Positions 8,278 through 17,859 are shown, counted from the stretch's first letter. The stretch: 64,000 nt of DNA from Sulfitobacter sabulilitoris (GCF_005887615.1 NZ_VANS01000003.1:286204-350203); one strand, 5' to 3'. Notes: a model not told the origin generated them from the letters alone. Numbers and translations: made by a program.

Positions 8278-9885
8278 TCATTCAGCAACGACGGAGGCGG
8301 CGGGCACAGGGGCGGTGACGCGTACCCCGCCACGGATGGTCATCCACATGTTCCAGGCCATGATCACCCCGCCCGTCAGGTACAGGACCCCGCCCAGACC
8401 GCGCACGATATACATCGGGAACTTGGCGCTGACGGTGTCGGCAAAGGCATTCACCAGGAACCCCTGATCATCGACCTCGCGCCACATCAGCCCCTCCATG
8501 ATGCCGGTGACCCACATCGACGCGGCGTAGAGGATGATGCCAATCGTGGCCAACCAGAAGTGCCAGTTGATCGCCGCCATCGAATGCATCTGCGCGCGGC
8601 CCCAAAGCCGGGGTGTCAGGAAATACAGCGCGGCAAAGGTGATCATGCCGTTCCACCCCAGCGCACCGGAATGCACGTGGCCGATTGTCCAGTCGGTGTA
8701 ATGCGACAGCGAATTGACCGCGCGGATCGACATCATCGGCCCCTCGAAGGTGGACATGCCGTAGAAGGCCAGCGAAATCACCATCATGCGGATGATCGGA
8801 TCGGTGCGCAGCTTGTCCCACGCGCCCTGCAGCGTCATCAGGCCGTTGATCATGCCGCCCCAGCTTGGCATCCACAGGATGATTGAAAACACCATGCCCA
8901 GGGTCGAGGCCCAGTCGGGGAGCGCGGTATAGTGCAGATGGTGCGGACCGGCCCAGATATACAAGAAAATCAGCGCCCAGAAGTGGATGATGCTGAGCTT
9001 GTAGGAATAGATCGGGCGGCCCGCCTGCTTGGGCACGAAATAATACATCATGCCCAGAAACCCCGCGGTCAGGAAAAAGCCGACGGCGTTGTGGCCGTAC
9101 CACCACTGCGTCATCGCATCCTGCACGCCCGCGAAAAGCTGGACGGAACGCGAGCCGAAAATGCTGACCGGCAGGCTGAGGTTGTTGATCACGTGCAGCA
9201 TCGCGACGGTCACGATGAACGACAGCAGGAACCAGTTGGCGACATAGATATGCCGCTCGCGCCGCTTGATCAGCGTGCCCATGAACACCGCCAGGAACGC
9301 GACCCACACCAGCGTCAGCCAGATGTCGACGTACCATTCCGGCTCGGCGTATTCCTTGGACTGCGTGGCGCCCAACAGATAGCCGGTGGCGGCCAGCACG
9401 ATGAACAGGTTGTAGCCCCAGAACACGAACCACGCGAGGTTGCCGCCCCAAAGCCGCGCGGCGCAGGTGCGCTGCACGATATAAAAGCTCGACATGATGA
9501 GCGCGTTGCCGCCAAAGGCGAAGATGACGGCCGAGGTATGCAGCGGGCGCAGGCGGCCAAAGTTGCCGTAGGGCTGCGCCCAGTCGAAGTTGAGCGCGGG
9601 AAAGGCAAGCTGAAACGCGATGTAGGTGCCCACGAGAAAACCCACGACGCCCCAGAACCCGGTGGCGATCACGCCCGCGCGCACCACGTCGTCCATGTAG
9701 CCGGTGGCGGTGACCTGCGGCACGGGTTCGTCCGTCTGCCGCAGCACCCAGATGAACAGGCCCGCCGCGATCAGCATGATCAGCACGGCGTGCACCTGGT
9801 AGGCCAGATCGCGCGCCCAGTTGGCGCCGATCGCCGCGGCCAGGGCAATCAGCGCCAGTGCAATCAGCTTGATATAGTTTTGCAT
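8278..9885 (-). CDS. ccoN: cbb3 cytochrome c oxidase catalytic subunit I CcoN
   Basis: Proton-pumping heme-copper oxidase subunit, 535 residues with about twelve transmembrane helices. It carries the conserved histidine segments of the C family, including [10 protein letters not shown] and the [11 protein letters not shown] segment that ligates the high-spin heme/CuB site. The start MQNYIKL at 9885 is preceded by aaaagggacgtgggac; a longer frame to 9999 would place the promoter and FNR box inside the gene. It is first in ccoNOQP. Confidence 0.96.
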   Translation of the reverse strand: MQNYIKLIALALIALAAAIGANWARDLAYQVHAVLIMLIAAGLFIWVLRQTDEPVPQVTATGYMDDVVRAGVIATGFWGVVGFLVGTYIAFQLAFPALNFDWAQPYGNFGRLRPLHTSAVIFAFGGNALIMSSFYIVQRTCAARLWGGNLAWFVFWGYNLFIVLAATGYLLGATQSKEYAEPEWYVDIWLTLVWVAFLAVFMGTLIKRRERHIYVANWFLLSFIVTVAMLHVINNLSLPVSIFGSRSVQLFAGVQDAMTQWWYGHNAVGFFLTAGFLGMMYYFVPKQAGRPIYSYKLSIIHFWALIFLYIWAGPHHLHYTALPDWASTLGMVFSIILWMPSWGGMINGLMTLQGAWDKLRTDPIIRMMVISLAFYGMSTFEGPMMSIRAVNSLSHYTDWTIGHVHSGALGWNGMITFAALYFLTPRLWGRAQMHSMAAINWHFWLATIGIILYAASMWVTGIMEGLMWREVDDQGFLVNAFADTVSAKFPMYIVRGLGGVLYLTGGVIMAWNMWMTIRGGVRVTAPVPAASVVAE

Positions 9886-9960
9886 GTCCCACGTCCCTTT
9901 TTCTTTTCGCGGCTCGGAACCGTCATCCGCCACAGGTAGGGGAGGCCCGCGGCGCGCTCC

Positions 9961-9974
9961 TTGATCTGGGTCAA
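9961..9974 (-). promoter_or_regulatory. FNR/FnrL box upstream of ccoN
   Basis: TTGATCTGGGTCAA matches TTGAT-N4-(A/G)TCAA and is centred about 82 bp before the ccoN ATG. It is the expected site for oxygen control of ccoNOQP. Confidence 0.75.
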
Positions 9975-9992
9975 GCGCCTCGGGGAAATCGC

Positions 9993-10006
9993 CTGACATG
10001 GGTCAA
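9993..10006 (+). promoter_or_regulatory. Second FNR-like box, on the uspA side
   Basis: CTGACATGGGTCAA is a degenerate FNR palindrome whose centre is 32 bp from that of the ccoN box and about 77 bp before the uspA ATG. It probably serves the divergent universal stress protein gene. Confidence 0.5.
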
Positions 10007-10076
10007 GGCGGACGGGCAAGCGTCGGGTATTTCCTCGGAGGATCAGGCGATTGCGCCGACAACAGGGAGGGGCGCC

Positions 10077-10922
10077 ATGACGTTCGGCACGATCGGGACA
10101 CTGTTGCACGATCCCAGCCGCGCCGCGTCGCAGGCGGATGCGGTCATCGAAACCGCGCGCCGTCTGGGGGCGGGGCTGCGCATCGTCGCGCTTGAGGTTT
10201 TCGCGTCGGACCCAGGCTTTGCCTTTGCCGGGCTGGGACAGGCCAACAGGCCCGATGACGCACCCGCCGACAGCAGCGCCTGCGACAGCATTCGCCATGC
10301 GGTCGAACCGCGCCTGGTGTCCGGCGGCATGGCGGCAAGCGCAAGCGTGCATTGCGTTCGCACGTCGCAGGTGGCGCTGTCACAGGTGGTGCAGGAACAG
10401 ATGCGCTTTTGCGATCTCGTGGTGCAGGACCGCCCCTTTGGGCTGACCCGGCTCGAGATCGAGGCGGTGACCGCCCAGACCACGCTTTTCACGTTGCGCC
10501 TGCCGTTGCTGATACTGCCCCACAGCCTGCCGTTGGCACATGCGGATGCAAAGGTCATGCTGGCCTGGGACGACAGTGCCGCCGCGCTGAATGCCGTGCG
10601 CGTCGCGCTGCCGCTGCTGCAACGCGCGGTGGCGGTCCATATCGCCATGATCGACCCGCCGCGCAACGCCGTCGACCGGTCCGATCCGGGCGGCAAGCTG
10701 GTGCGGTTTCTGGCCGAACACGACGTGACCTGCGATGTCATGGTCATGGGGCGCGAGCAGCCCAACACCGGGCAGGAATTGCTGCGCCGGGCGCGGGATG
10801 CGAAATGCGATCTTCTGGTGATGGGGGCCTATGGCCACAGCCGCCTGCGACAGGCCGTCTTTGGCGGCACGACGCGCTATGTCCTGTCCCACGCCGACAT
10901 GCCGGTCCTGATGGCCCACTGA
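10077..10922 (+). CDS. Universal stress protein, UspA family
   Basis: Protein of 281 residues, long enough for two Usp domains. The C-terminal domain keeps the ATP-binding pattern G-x2-G-x9-G-(S/T), seen as GAYGHSRLRQAVFGGTT. The N-terminal half is degenerate. An SD (cagggagg) lies shortly before the ATG. It diverges from ccoN and converges on fnrL, a position often held by a stress gene induced with low-oxygen respiration; the precise role is not shown by the sequence. Confidence 0.88.
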   Translation: MTFGTIGTLLHDPSRAASQADAVIETARRLGAGLRIVALEVFASDPGFAFAGLGQANRPDDAPADSSACDSIRHAVEPRLVSGGMAASASVHCVRTSQVALSQVVQEQMRFCDLVVQDRPFGLTRLEIEAVTAQTTLFTLRLPLLILPHSLPLAHADAKVMLAWDDSAAALNAVRVALPLLQRAVAVHIAMIDPPRNAVDRSDPGGKLVRFLAEHDVTCDVMVMGREQPNTGQELLRRARDAKCDLLVMGAYGHSRLRQAVFGGTTRYVLSHADMPVLMAH

Positions 10923-10944
10923 CCCCGGACCCGACCCGCACCTG

Positions 10945-11691
10945 TCAGAGCAGCGCCGTTCCGTCGGCATCGTCGCCAGTCTCGAGCATCAGGGCGGCGA
11001 GGTCGGGCACCGCCACCCCGCGATTGCCCGCCATCGTGATCAGGCCCTCGCGTTTGAGCGCCGTCATCTGTCGGCTGACGGTCTCGATCGTCAGGCCGAG
11101 ATAATTCGCCATGGTTTCGCGCGAAATCGGCAGCTCGAACGACATGCCGTCCGACAGCGGATGCTGCACAAGGGCGGCATTTCGCCGTGCGATCAGGGCC
11201 AGCAGGCTGGTGATCTTCTCGCGCGCGGTCTTGCGCCCCAGCAGCATCATCCATTCGCGCGCCACGTCCAGTTCATCCAGCGACATCTCAAGCAGGCGCT
11301 GGCCGATGTGCGGGGTGGTGGCGATCAGTTGCTCGAACGGATGGCGGCGAAAGCAGCACAGGGTGACGTCGCTGGTCGCGGTCACGTCGTAGCTGACGAT
11401 CTCGCGGCCCGGACGGCCGATGAAATCCGACGGAAGCAGCAGGCCGACCATCTGGATCCGGCCATCGGGCAGGGTCTGCGTCATCGTGGCCACGCCCGAC
11501 ACGACCGAAGCCACGAATTGCAGCGGATCGCCGGAAAAGAGAATGGGCTGACCCGCATCGAAACTGCGGTAATACTTGATGTTCTCCAACAGCCCAAGTT
11601 CGTCCGCATCACATTTTGAGCAGACCGCCCGGTACTTGATCGGGCAGTCAGAGCAGCTTTGAAACCCGTGTCGCGACTGAATTTTTGTCAT
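10945..11691 (-). CDS. fnrL: Oxygen-sensing transcription regulator FnrL (Crp/Fnr family)
   Basis: Crp/Fnr-family activator, 248 residues. The N-terminus has four cysteines (C13, C16, C24, C27) of the kind that hold an oxygen-labile [4Fe-4S] cluster. The middle is a cyclic-nucleotide-type beta barrel. The C-terminal winged helix has the recognition segment TIETVSRQM with the E..SR residues that read TTGAT half sites. It is the obvious regulator of the FNR boxes before ccoN, ccoG and hemN. An inverted repeat lies directly upstream of its start. Confidence 0.93.
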   Translation of the reverse strand: MTKIQSRHGFQSCSDCPIKYRAVCSKCDADELGLLENIKYYRSFDAGQPILFSGDPLQFVASVVSGVATMTQTLPDGRIQMVGLLLPSDFIGRPGREIVSYDVTATSDVTLCCFRRHPFEQLIATTPHIGQRLLEMSLDELDVAREWMMLLGRKTAREKITSLLALIARRNAALVQHPLSDGMSFELPISRETMANYLGLTIETVSRQMTALKREGLITMAGNRGVAVPDLAALMLETGDDADGTALL

Positions 11692-11699
11692 ATCGATAA

Positions 11700-11723
11700 A
11701 CCAATGCCGGAGAGGTCATTGGT
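11700..11723. promoter_or_regulatory. Inverted repeat upstream of fnrL
   Basis: ACCAATG-N10-CATTGGT, a perfect 7-bp inverted repeat starting 9 bp before the fnrL ATG and ending 17 bp after the end of the oxidoreductase gene. It could be an operator for fnrL or a 5' RNA hairpin. It does not match the FNR consensus. Confidence 0.4.
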
Positions 11724-11740
11724 ACCATCCCATCCCGAAT

Positions 11741-14700
11741 CTATCCAGCCCCTTGCGCAGCGCCTTGGCCGGTTTCGGCTGGCGCACCGGATGCGGTGTC
11801 AGCAATCAGGGCCTGACGCAGGTCCGCGACTTGCGCCCGCACCGTCTCGGCTGCGGTCTCGCGCACCGGGCCATATCCGCGGATGTCCATCGGGGCGCGC
11901 AGAATCGCCAGGATGTCGTCGGCGCGGGACGGATCATACAGCGACGGCACCTCTGCCAGAAGCGTTTCGTACCAATCCAGCAGCGCCAGGTCGAGCGTGC
12001 GGTCGGCGCTGCGCGCAAAGGGGTCGGCCCATGTGCCGCGCACGCCCCTGAGCCGCGCCAGGACACCGAACGCCGCCCCCATCCACGCCCCGAAGCGGCG
12101 TTTGTTGGGCCGCCCGCGCGCATCGCGCCCCAGCGGCAGAAGCGGTGGCGCCAGGTGATAGTTCAGCTTGAAATCGCCCTCGAAATCCTCCGCGAGCCGC
12201 GCGTGGAATTTTGGGTCCCGGTGCAAGCGAGCGACCTCGTATTCATCCTTGAACGCCATCAGCTTGAACAGGGATTTGGCCGCCGCGCGGATCAATGCGT
12301 CACCCGCGTCGTCGGGCAGGGACGTCTTGAGCGTGGCGATCGTGGCGCGAAAGCGCGCCGCATACGCGTCGTCGCGCGATTGGGCCAGAACATCCGCGCG
12401 CCGGTCGATCAGGTCCGCGAGCGTCTGATCCCTGGGGGCGTCCGGGGCCACGGCGGTGCGCAGCGCTTCGGGGTCGGCGGCCATGATCCGGCCATAGGAA
12501 AACGCCATCTGGTTGCGCTCCACCGCGACGCCGTTCAGCACCAGCGCCTGGTGCAGCGCCTCGAGGCTGACCGGGACGAGGCCCTTCTGCCAGGCAAAGC
12601 CCATCATCATCACATTGGCGAAAACGCTGTCGCCCAGCAACGCCTCGGCCATCTTGTTGGCGTCGAAGGCATGCAGGTTGTCAGCCCCCACGGCCTGCGC
12701 GATCACCGTCTCGCGGTCGTCCATGCGCAGGTCGGCATCGCGGTTCAGCACCAGATCGCCGGTCGGCATTTCGGCACGGTTGATCACCATGCGCGTACCC
12801 CGCCGGTAATGTGCCGACGCCTTGGGCGAGGACGACACAACCATGTCGCAGCCGATCACCGCATCGGCGCCGGCCTCGTCGATGCGCACCTGGTGCACGT
12901 CGCCGGGCGTCGCGGCCAGCCGCACATAGCCCAGCACGGTGCCGAATTTCTGTGCGAACCCGGTGAAGTCCAGCACGCTCGACCCGCGCCCTTCGAGATG
13001 TGCGGCCATCGAGATCACGGCCCCCACGGTAATCACGCCCGTGCCGCCGACGCCCGTGACCAGCAGGTCATAGGGCTTGGCAAGGTCGGGCAGGTCGGGC
13101 CGGGGCAGATCGGCGGTAAGGGCCGCGACATCGAACCCGGCCCCCTGCTTGCGGCGCCGCGTGGCGCCCTCGACGGTGACGAAGCTGGGGCAAAATCCGT
13201 TCAGGCACGAAAAATCCTTGTTGCAGCTCGACTGGTTGATCTGCCGCTTTGTGCCAAATTCGGTCTCCTTCGGTTCCACGCTCAGACAGTTGCTTTCGAC
13301 CGAGCAATCGCCGCAGCCCTCGCAGACGAGATCGTTGATCACGACGAACCGCTTCGGGTCGGGTATCTCGCCGCGTTTGCGGCGGCGGCGTTTTTCCGTG
13401 GCGCAGGTCTGCTCGTAGATCAGGACCGTGACGCCCGGAATGTCGCGCAGTTCGCGTTGCACGGTGTCCAGCGCCGCGCGGTCGTCGAAGGTGGTGCCGG
13501 CGGGGAAATCGCCATGCGCGAACTTGCCGATGTCATCCGACACCAGCGCGATCCGCTCCACCCCTTCGGCGCGGCAGGCCTGCGCGATGGCCGCCGCGCT
13601 GACGGGCCCGTCGACGGGTTGCCCGCCGGTCATCGCCACCGCGTCGTTATACAGGATCTTGTAGGTGATGTTGGTGCGCGCCGCGACCGCCTGCCGGATG
13701 GCCAGCGCGCCGGAATGATACCAGGTGCCTTCGCCGAGGTTCTGAAAGATGTGCTTGCCGCCGTTGAACATCGACGTGGCGATCCACGGCACGCCCTCGC
13801 CGCCCATTTGCGCATAGCCCACGGTGTTGCGGTTCATCCAGCTTGCCATCACGTGACAGCCGATTCCGCTGGCGGCCCTTGACCCGTCGGGCACCTTGGT
13901 CGAGGTGTTGTGCGGGCAGCCCGAACAGAAATAGGGCGTGCGCGTGGCCCCTTCTACGCGCAAAAGCTGCGGCACGGTGTCGGTCAGCGCGCGGGCCTTT
14001 TCGACGAAGTTTTCATCGGGGAAAAACGCGTTCAGGCGCGCGGCGACGATGGGCAGCAGGCGGCGCGGGGACAATTCGCCCGTCCAGGGCACCAGTTCGT
14101 TCATGTTCTCGTCGTGTTTGCCGACCATCCGTTCCGGCTTGCGGCCCGGCCAGTCATAGAAATGTTCCTTGAACTGGCTTTCGATGATGCCGCGTTTTTC
14201 CTCGATCACCAGCACTTCGCGCTTGCCGGTGACAAAGTTCAACGCGTCGCGGTGGCCCAGCGGCCAGACCATGCCGACCTTGTAGATGTCGATGCCAAGG
14301 CGGCGGCAGGCGGCCTCGTCCACGCCCAGCAGGCGCAGCGTCTCCATCAGGTCCAGATGCCCCTTGCCGGTGCTGACAAAGCCGAACTTGGCGGTCTCGA
14401 TGCCATAGACCGCGTGGTCGATCGGGTTCGCCTCGACAAAGGCCTCGACCGCTTTCAGCTTGGCCTTGATCCGGGTCTCGATCTCGGGCGAGGGCAGATC
14501 GGCCTCGCGGACATGCAGGCCACCGGGCGGGGCGGTGAAATCGGGCTGCACGAAGCTGCGGTCATCGTGCAACTCGACCGACCGGCCGCTTTCCACAGTC
14601 TCGGAAATCGCCTTGAACCCGACCCATGTGCCGGAGAACCGCGACAGCGCGATGCCATATTCGCCATAGGCCTGGTATTCCGCGACCGACGCAGGGTTCA

Positions 14701-15226
14701 GCGTCGGCATGAACCACGACATGAAGGCGACGTCGGACTGGTGCGGCATCGACGAGCTGACGCAGCCATGATCGTCGCCCGCAACCACCAGAACACCACC
14801 CCGGGGTGCGGAGCCATAGGCATTGCCGTGCTTGAACGCATCACCCGACCGGTCCACGCCCGGCCCCTTGCCGTACCACATGGAAAATACGCCCTCGACC
14901 TCGCACTGCGGATCGAGGCTGGCCTGCTGCGCGCCCAGGACGGCGGTCGCGCCGAGGTCTTCGTTCACCGCCGGCAGAAAGGAGATTTTCGCCTCCCGCA
15001 GCAGTTTCTCGCTGCGCCACATCTCCTGATCGACGCCGCCCAGAGGGCTGCCGCGGTAGCCCGATACGAAACCGGCGGTGTTCATCCCTGCCGCCCGGTC
15101 GCGCCGCGCCTGGTCCAGCATGATCCGGACCAGGGCTTGCGTGCCGGTCATGAACACCCGGCCGCCTGTCCGGGTATAGCGGTCTTGCAGGGCGTAGGTG
15201 TCAAAGCGGCGGGCGTGCTGGGTCAT
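11741..15226 (-). CDS. Indolepyruvate ferredoxin oxidoreductase, fused alpha-beta
   Basis: Thiamine-diphosphate and iron-sulfur enzyme that oxidatively decarboxylates aryl- or branched 2-oxo acids to acyl-CoA with reduction of ferredoxin. At 1161 residues it is the aerobic-proteobacterial fused form: pyrimidine- and PP-binding TPP domains first, then the gamma-type oxidoreductase domain. A cluster region has CEGCGDC and a following cysteine near residue 640-660, and SCLNGFC follows. The start MTQHARRF at 15226 is preceded by aaaggacc; the longer frame to 15262 has no such site. It probably works in aromatic amino-acid catabolism. Confidence 0.93.
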   Translation of the reverse strand: MTQHARRFDTYALQDRYTRTGGRVFMTGTQALVRIMLDQARRDRAAGMNTAGFVSGYRGSPLGGVDQEMWRSEKLLREAKISFLPAVNEDLGATAVLGAQQASLDPQCEVEGVFSMWYGKGPGVDRSGDAFKHGNAYGSAPRGGVLVVAGDDHGCVSSSMPHQSDVAFMSWFMPTLNPASVAEYQAYGEYGIALSRFSGTWVGFKAISETVESGRSVELHDDRSFVQPDFTAPPGGLHVREADLPSPEIETRIKAKLKAVEAFVEANPIDHAVYGIETAKFGFVSTGKGHLDLMETLRLLGVDEAACRRLGIDIYKVGMVWPLGHRDALNFVTGKREVLVIEEKRGIIESQFKEHFYDWPGRKPERMVGKHDENMNELVPWTGELSPRRLLPIVAARLNAFFPDENFVEKARALTDTVPQLLRVEGATRTPYFCSGCPHNTSTKVPDGSRAASGIGCHVMASWMNRNTVGYAQMGGEGVPWIATSMFNGGKHIFQNLGEGTWYHSGALAIRQAVAARTNITYKILYNDAVAMTGGQPVDGPVSAAAIAQACRAEGVERIALVSDDIGKFAHGDFPAGTTFDDRAALDTVQRELRDIPGVTVLIYEQTCATEKRRRRKRGEIPDPKRFVVINDLVCEGCGDCSVESNCLSVEPKETEFGTKRQINQSSCNKDFSCLNGFCPSFVTVEGATRRRKQGAGFDVAALTADLPRPDLPDLAKPYDLLVTGVGGTGVITVGAVISMAAHLEGRGSSVLDFTGFAQKFGTVLGYVRLAATPGDVHQVRIDEAGADAVIGCDMVVSSSPKASAHYRRGTRMVINRAEMPTGDLVLNRDADLRMDDRETVIAQAVGADNLHAFDANKMAEALLGDSVFANVMMMGFAWQKGLVPVSLEALHQALVLNGVAVERNQMAFSYGRIMAADPEALRTAVAPDAPRDQTLADLIDRRADVLAQSRDDAYAARFRATIATLKTSLPDDAGDALIRAAAKSLFKLMAFKDEYEVARLHRDPKFHARLAEDFEGDFKLNYHLAPPLLPLGRDARGRPNKRRFGAWMGAAFGVLARLRGVRGTWADPFARSADRTLDLALLDWYETLLAEVPSLYDPSRADDILAILRAPMDIRGYGPVRETAAETVRAQVADLRQALIADTASGAPAETGQGAAQGAG

Positions 15227-15290
15227 GGCGGGTCCTTTGGCGCTAGGTGTCGCAGGGAACACTAGCTTGAATGCAGCGGCAAGGCTTGGT

Positions 15291-15318
15291 CTGTATTGCG
15301 GCCTTGGTGAAAATACAG
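15291..15318 (-). promoter_or_regulatory. Inverted repeat in the oxidoreductase upstream region
   Basis: CTGTATT-N14-AATACAG, about 65-92 bp before the start of the indolepyruvate oxidoreductase. The DNA around it is unusually AT-rich for this window, which suggests a promoter/operator. The half site AATACAGAT also occurs upstream of the GntR gene at 39.3 kb. Confidence 0.35.
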
Positions 15319-15345
15319 ATCAAATAATTCCGCAAAATTCACTTA

Positions 15346-15846
15346 TCAGGAAGAAAATCCCAATCCGGCCAGTTGTGCAAGCCACAAGACTGCGAAGCTG
15401 GCGCAGAGCCAGGGACCGAACGCGATGCGCCGCGCGGTGTCGCGCCGTGTGACCAGCGCAAACACCAGCGCGGGCAGCGCAGCGCCCAGAACGACCAGCG
15501 GCAAGGCGGCCCAACCCAGCCACGCCCCCGCCGCAGCCAGCAGCTTGGCATCGCCCAGACCCAGCCCGTCGATCCCGCGCCGCCGGAAATACGCCCATCC
15601 GATCGCCGCAAAGCTGCCGTAGCCCACAACCGCTCCGACCACGGCGCCGACCGGAAAGCCCCCCGCCTGCCACCCCGCCGCGATCAGCCCCAGCGCGATC
15701 AGCGGCAGCGTCAGCGCGTCGGGTAGCCTGAAGTCGCGCAGGTCATGCCAACACAGCGCAGCCAACGCGCCGAACAGCACGACGGAAAGCGCCATCGCGG
15801 GGCCGACTGGCAGCGTCGCGGCGAGCGCGGCAGGATCGGTCAGCAT
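15346..15846 (-). CDS. Prepilin peptidase, A24 family, GspO-type (short form)
   Basis: Membrane aspartic peptidase that removes the leader from type IV prepilin-like proteins. The 166-residue protein has six or so hydrophobic segments, a first catalytic Asp in the HDLRDFRLPD segment and the second in GLGLGDAKLL, the GxGD motif. It lacks the N-terminal methylase domain of full GspO/PilD. No pilus genes are present, whereas five T2SS pseudopilin genes lie 5-13 kb away, so it probably processes GspG/H/I/J/K. Confidence 0.8.
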   Translation of the reverse strand: MLTDPAALAATLPVGPAMALSVVLFGALAALCWHDLRDFRLPDALTLPLIALGLIAAGWQAGGFPVGAVVGAVVGYGSFAAIGWAYFRRRGIDGLGLGDAKLLAAAGAWLGWAALPLVVLGAALPALVFALVTRRDTARRIAFGPWLCASFAVLWLAQLAGLGFSS

Positions 15847-16004
15847 CGGCGGTTCGCCCTCGATTGGAAAAAAGATCGGATAATCGTATCCGGCGGTGAA
15901 ACTTCTCGGTGCCCGCTGCCGTGAGTGTCAATAGCTTCTTCAAAGAAGGGGCTGTGGGGGTGCGGGTGTTGCGCCGTCGCGATAACTATTATGGAGGTTA
16001 CTTT

Positions 16005-17543
16005 ATGACACCTGTCAAACGACAGATCGGCCTGGGCGTTCTTGCATCGCTGCTGGCCGCAACGGCGCCTGCCGCCTGGGCGTCTTCGCACCGCGAGGCA
16101 CCGGGCATCACCAAAACCCCCAAGGTCGATGCAACCGACTTTTACATGTTCAAGAGCTACGAGGCCGGTCGCGGCGACTATGTGACCTTCATCGCGAACT
16201 ACCAGCCGGTGCAGGCGCCCTATGGCGGCCCGAACTACTTCACGATGGATGCGGATGCGATTTACGAAATCCACATCGACAATGATGGCGACGCCATCGA
16301 GGACATCACCTACCAGTTCGATTTCGCCAACACGCTGTCGAATGACGGCAAGGGCATCACGCTCCAGATCGGCGATGAGACCGTGGCCATCCCGCTGCGC
16401 CAGGCCGGTGCGATTTCCGCCGGCGACAGTTCGTTGCTCAACGAGACGGAAACCTACACCCTGACCCAGATCGACGGCGACCGCCGGTCGGGCACACGTG
16501 CGCCCATCACCCAGAACGGCGGTGGGGCGACCTTTGTCAAGCCGGTGGACAATATCGGCACCAAGACGCTGGCCAACTACGACGCCTACGCCAATCAGTA
16601 CATCTATCCGATCGCGATCCCCAACTGCGGCACGGGCCGCGTGTTCGTGGGTCAGCGCAAGGATGCCTTTGCCGTGAACCTGGGCCCGATTTTCGATCTG
16701 GTGAATTTCGTGCCGCTCGAAGGGTCGATCGATCAGGATCCGGCGAACGACGATCTGGCCGATGCGAATGTGACATCGCTGGCCATCGAAGTGCCCGTCG
16801 AGTGCGTGATCGGCAACGGCAACGGCGTCATCGGCGCCTGGACAACCGCCAGCCTGCCCCAGGCGCAGCTTGAGGATCCGCTGCCCAGCTACGAGCATAC
16901 CTCGGTCTACGGCGGGGCCTATGTGCAGCAATCGCGCCTGTCCAACCCGCTGGTGAACGAAGTCGTCATCGGTCTGCCCGACAAGGACCTGTTCAATGCC
17001 GCGGAGCCGACGCAGGACAGCGCGCTGGCCACTTACGTGACCAACCCGACGCTGCCTGCGCTGCTCGAAGTGCTCTTTGGCGTTTCGGCACCGACCAACC
17101 TGCCGCGGACCGACCTCGTGACCGCGTTCCTGACGGGCTTTCCGGGGCTGAACCAGCAGGCGACCGTGACCGCCTCTGAAATGATGCGTCTCAACACCGC
17201 CGTTGCCGCAACTCCGGCGGCAAGCCAAAGCAACTTCGGCGTGGTGGGTGAAGACCTCGCAGGCTTCCCCAACGGTCGTCGCCCCGGTGACGACGTTGTC
17301 GACATCGCGCTGCGCGTGGTCATGGGCGCCCTGTGCCATCCCGTTCCGCTTGGGGCCGAACTTGGCGTTGAAGGGGCCGAGGAAGACACCGAAAGCGATT
17401 TGATCAACCTTGGCTTGTGCTCCGAGGAAGACGCGCCCAGCGGTGATCTGCCCTATACCGATGGCGCACCCGTGTCGGCGGCAAGCGTTCCCGCCGTGTT
17501 CCCCTATCTCGCATCGCCGCTGCCCGGCGCGACAAGCAACTAA
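16005..17543 (+). CDS. Secreted DUF4331-family protein
   Basis: 512-residue protein of unknown function. A signal peptide ends at an AWA-SS site near residue 27, and the mature protein starts with SSHREAPGI, the family hallmark, followed by the DATDFYMF and IHIDNDGDAIEDITYQF segments. The ATG at 16005 is set by the strong SD GGAGG at 15993-15997; an in-frame ATG at 15909 would add an unlikely extension. A small lipoprotein gene follows 9 bp later. Its place between the prepilin peptidase and the T2SS arms makes it a candidate secreted substrate, which is inference. Confidence 0.85.
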   Translation: MTPVKRQIGLGVLASLLAATAPAAWASSHREAPGITKTPKVDATDFYMFKSYEAGRGDYVTFIANYQPVQAPYGGPNYFTMDADAIYEIHIDNDGDAIEDITYQFDFANTLSNDGKGITLQIGDETVAIPLRQAGAISAGDSSLLNETETYTLTQIDGDRRSGTRAPITQNGGGATFVKPVDNIGTKTLANYDAYANQYIYPIAIPNCGTGRVFVGQRKDAFAVNLGPIFDLVNFVPLEGSIDQDPANDDLADANVTSLAIEVPVECVIGNGNGVIGAWTTASLPQAQLEDPLPSYEHTSVYGGAYVQQSRLSNPLVNEVVIGLPDKDLFNAAEPTQDSALATYVTNPTLPALLEVLFGVSAPTNLPRTDLVTAFLTGFPGLNQQATVTASEMMRLNTAVAATPAASQSNFGVVGEDLAGFPNGRRPGDDVVDIALRVVMGALCHPVPLGAELGVEGAEEDTESDLINLGLCSEEDAPSGDLPYTDGAPVSAASVPAVFPYLASPLPGATSN

Positions 17544-17552
17544 GGAGCGATC

Positions 17553-17762
17553 ATGACACGTATCAAACTCATCTCGATCCTTGGGGCCGGCGCGGTGGTC
17601 CTCGCGGCCTGCGGCGGCGGGTCCGGTGTCCTGAGCGGCGTCGCCGCCTTGGGCGCGGGGTTCGCCAACGCCTTTGGCACCAGCGCCAACGGCGCACCGC
17701 TGAGCGACGTGGACAGCGCGGGTCTGACGGTGGACCCCACGGCGGAGCCCTTCGACGTCTGA
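17553..17762 (+). CDS. Small lipoprotein, unknown function
   Basis: 69-residue protein with a lipoprotein signal peptide (MTRIKLISILGAGAVVLAAC, lipobox LAAC with C20) and a short Gly/Ala-rich mature part. A strong SD aaggagcg overlaps the end of the DUF4331 gene, so the two are cotranscribed. No family is recognised. A terminator follows. Confidence 0.75.
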   Translation: MTRIKLISILGAGAVVLAACGGGSGVLSGVAALGAGFANAFGTSANGAPLSDVDSAGLTVDPTAEPFDV

Positions 17763-17831
17763 TGCCACCCGACGGTCCGGGCCGGTGGTGCCATCCGGCA
17801 CACCCGGCCCGGAGCTTCATAAATAACGACG

Positions 17832-17859
17832 GCGCGCCCCTTCGGTGGCGCGCTTTTTT
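17832..17859 (+). terminator. Rho-independent terminator after the DUF4331 operon
   Basis: Stem GCGCGCC (17832-17838) and GGCGCGC (17847-17853) with an 8-base loop, directly followed by six T. It ends the DUF4331-lipoprotein transcript. The following 185 bp before the next gene show nothing else clear. Confidence 0.85.

Noticed and set aside
15346..15846. Tad/Flp pilus prepilin peptidase (CpaA)
   Set aside because: The short A24 form would fit, but no flp, cpa or tad genes are present, while five T2SS pseudopilins needing a peptidase are close by.
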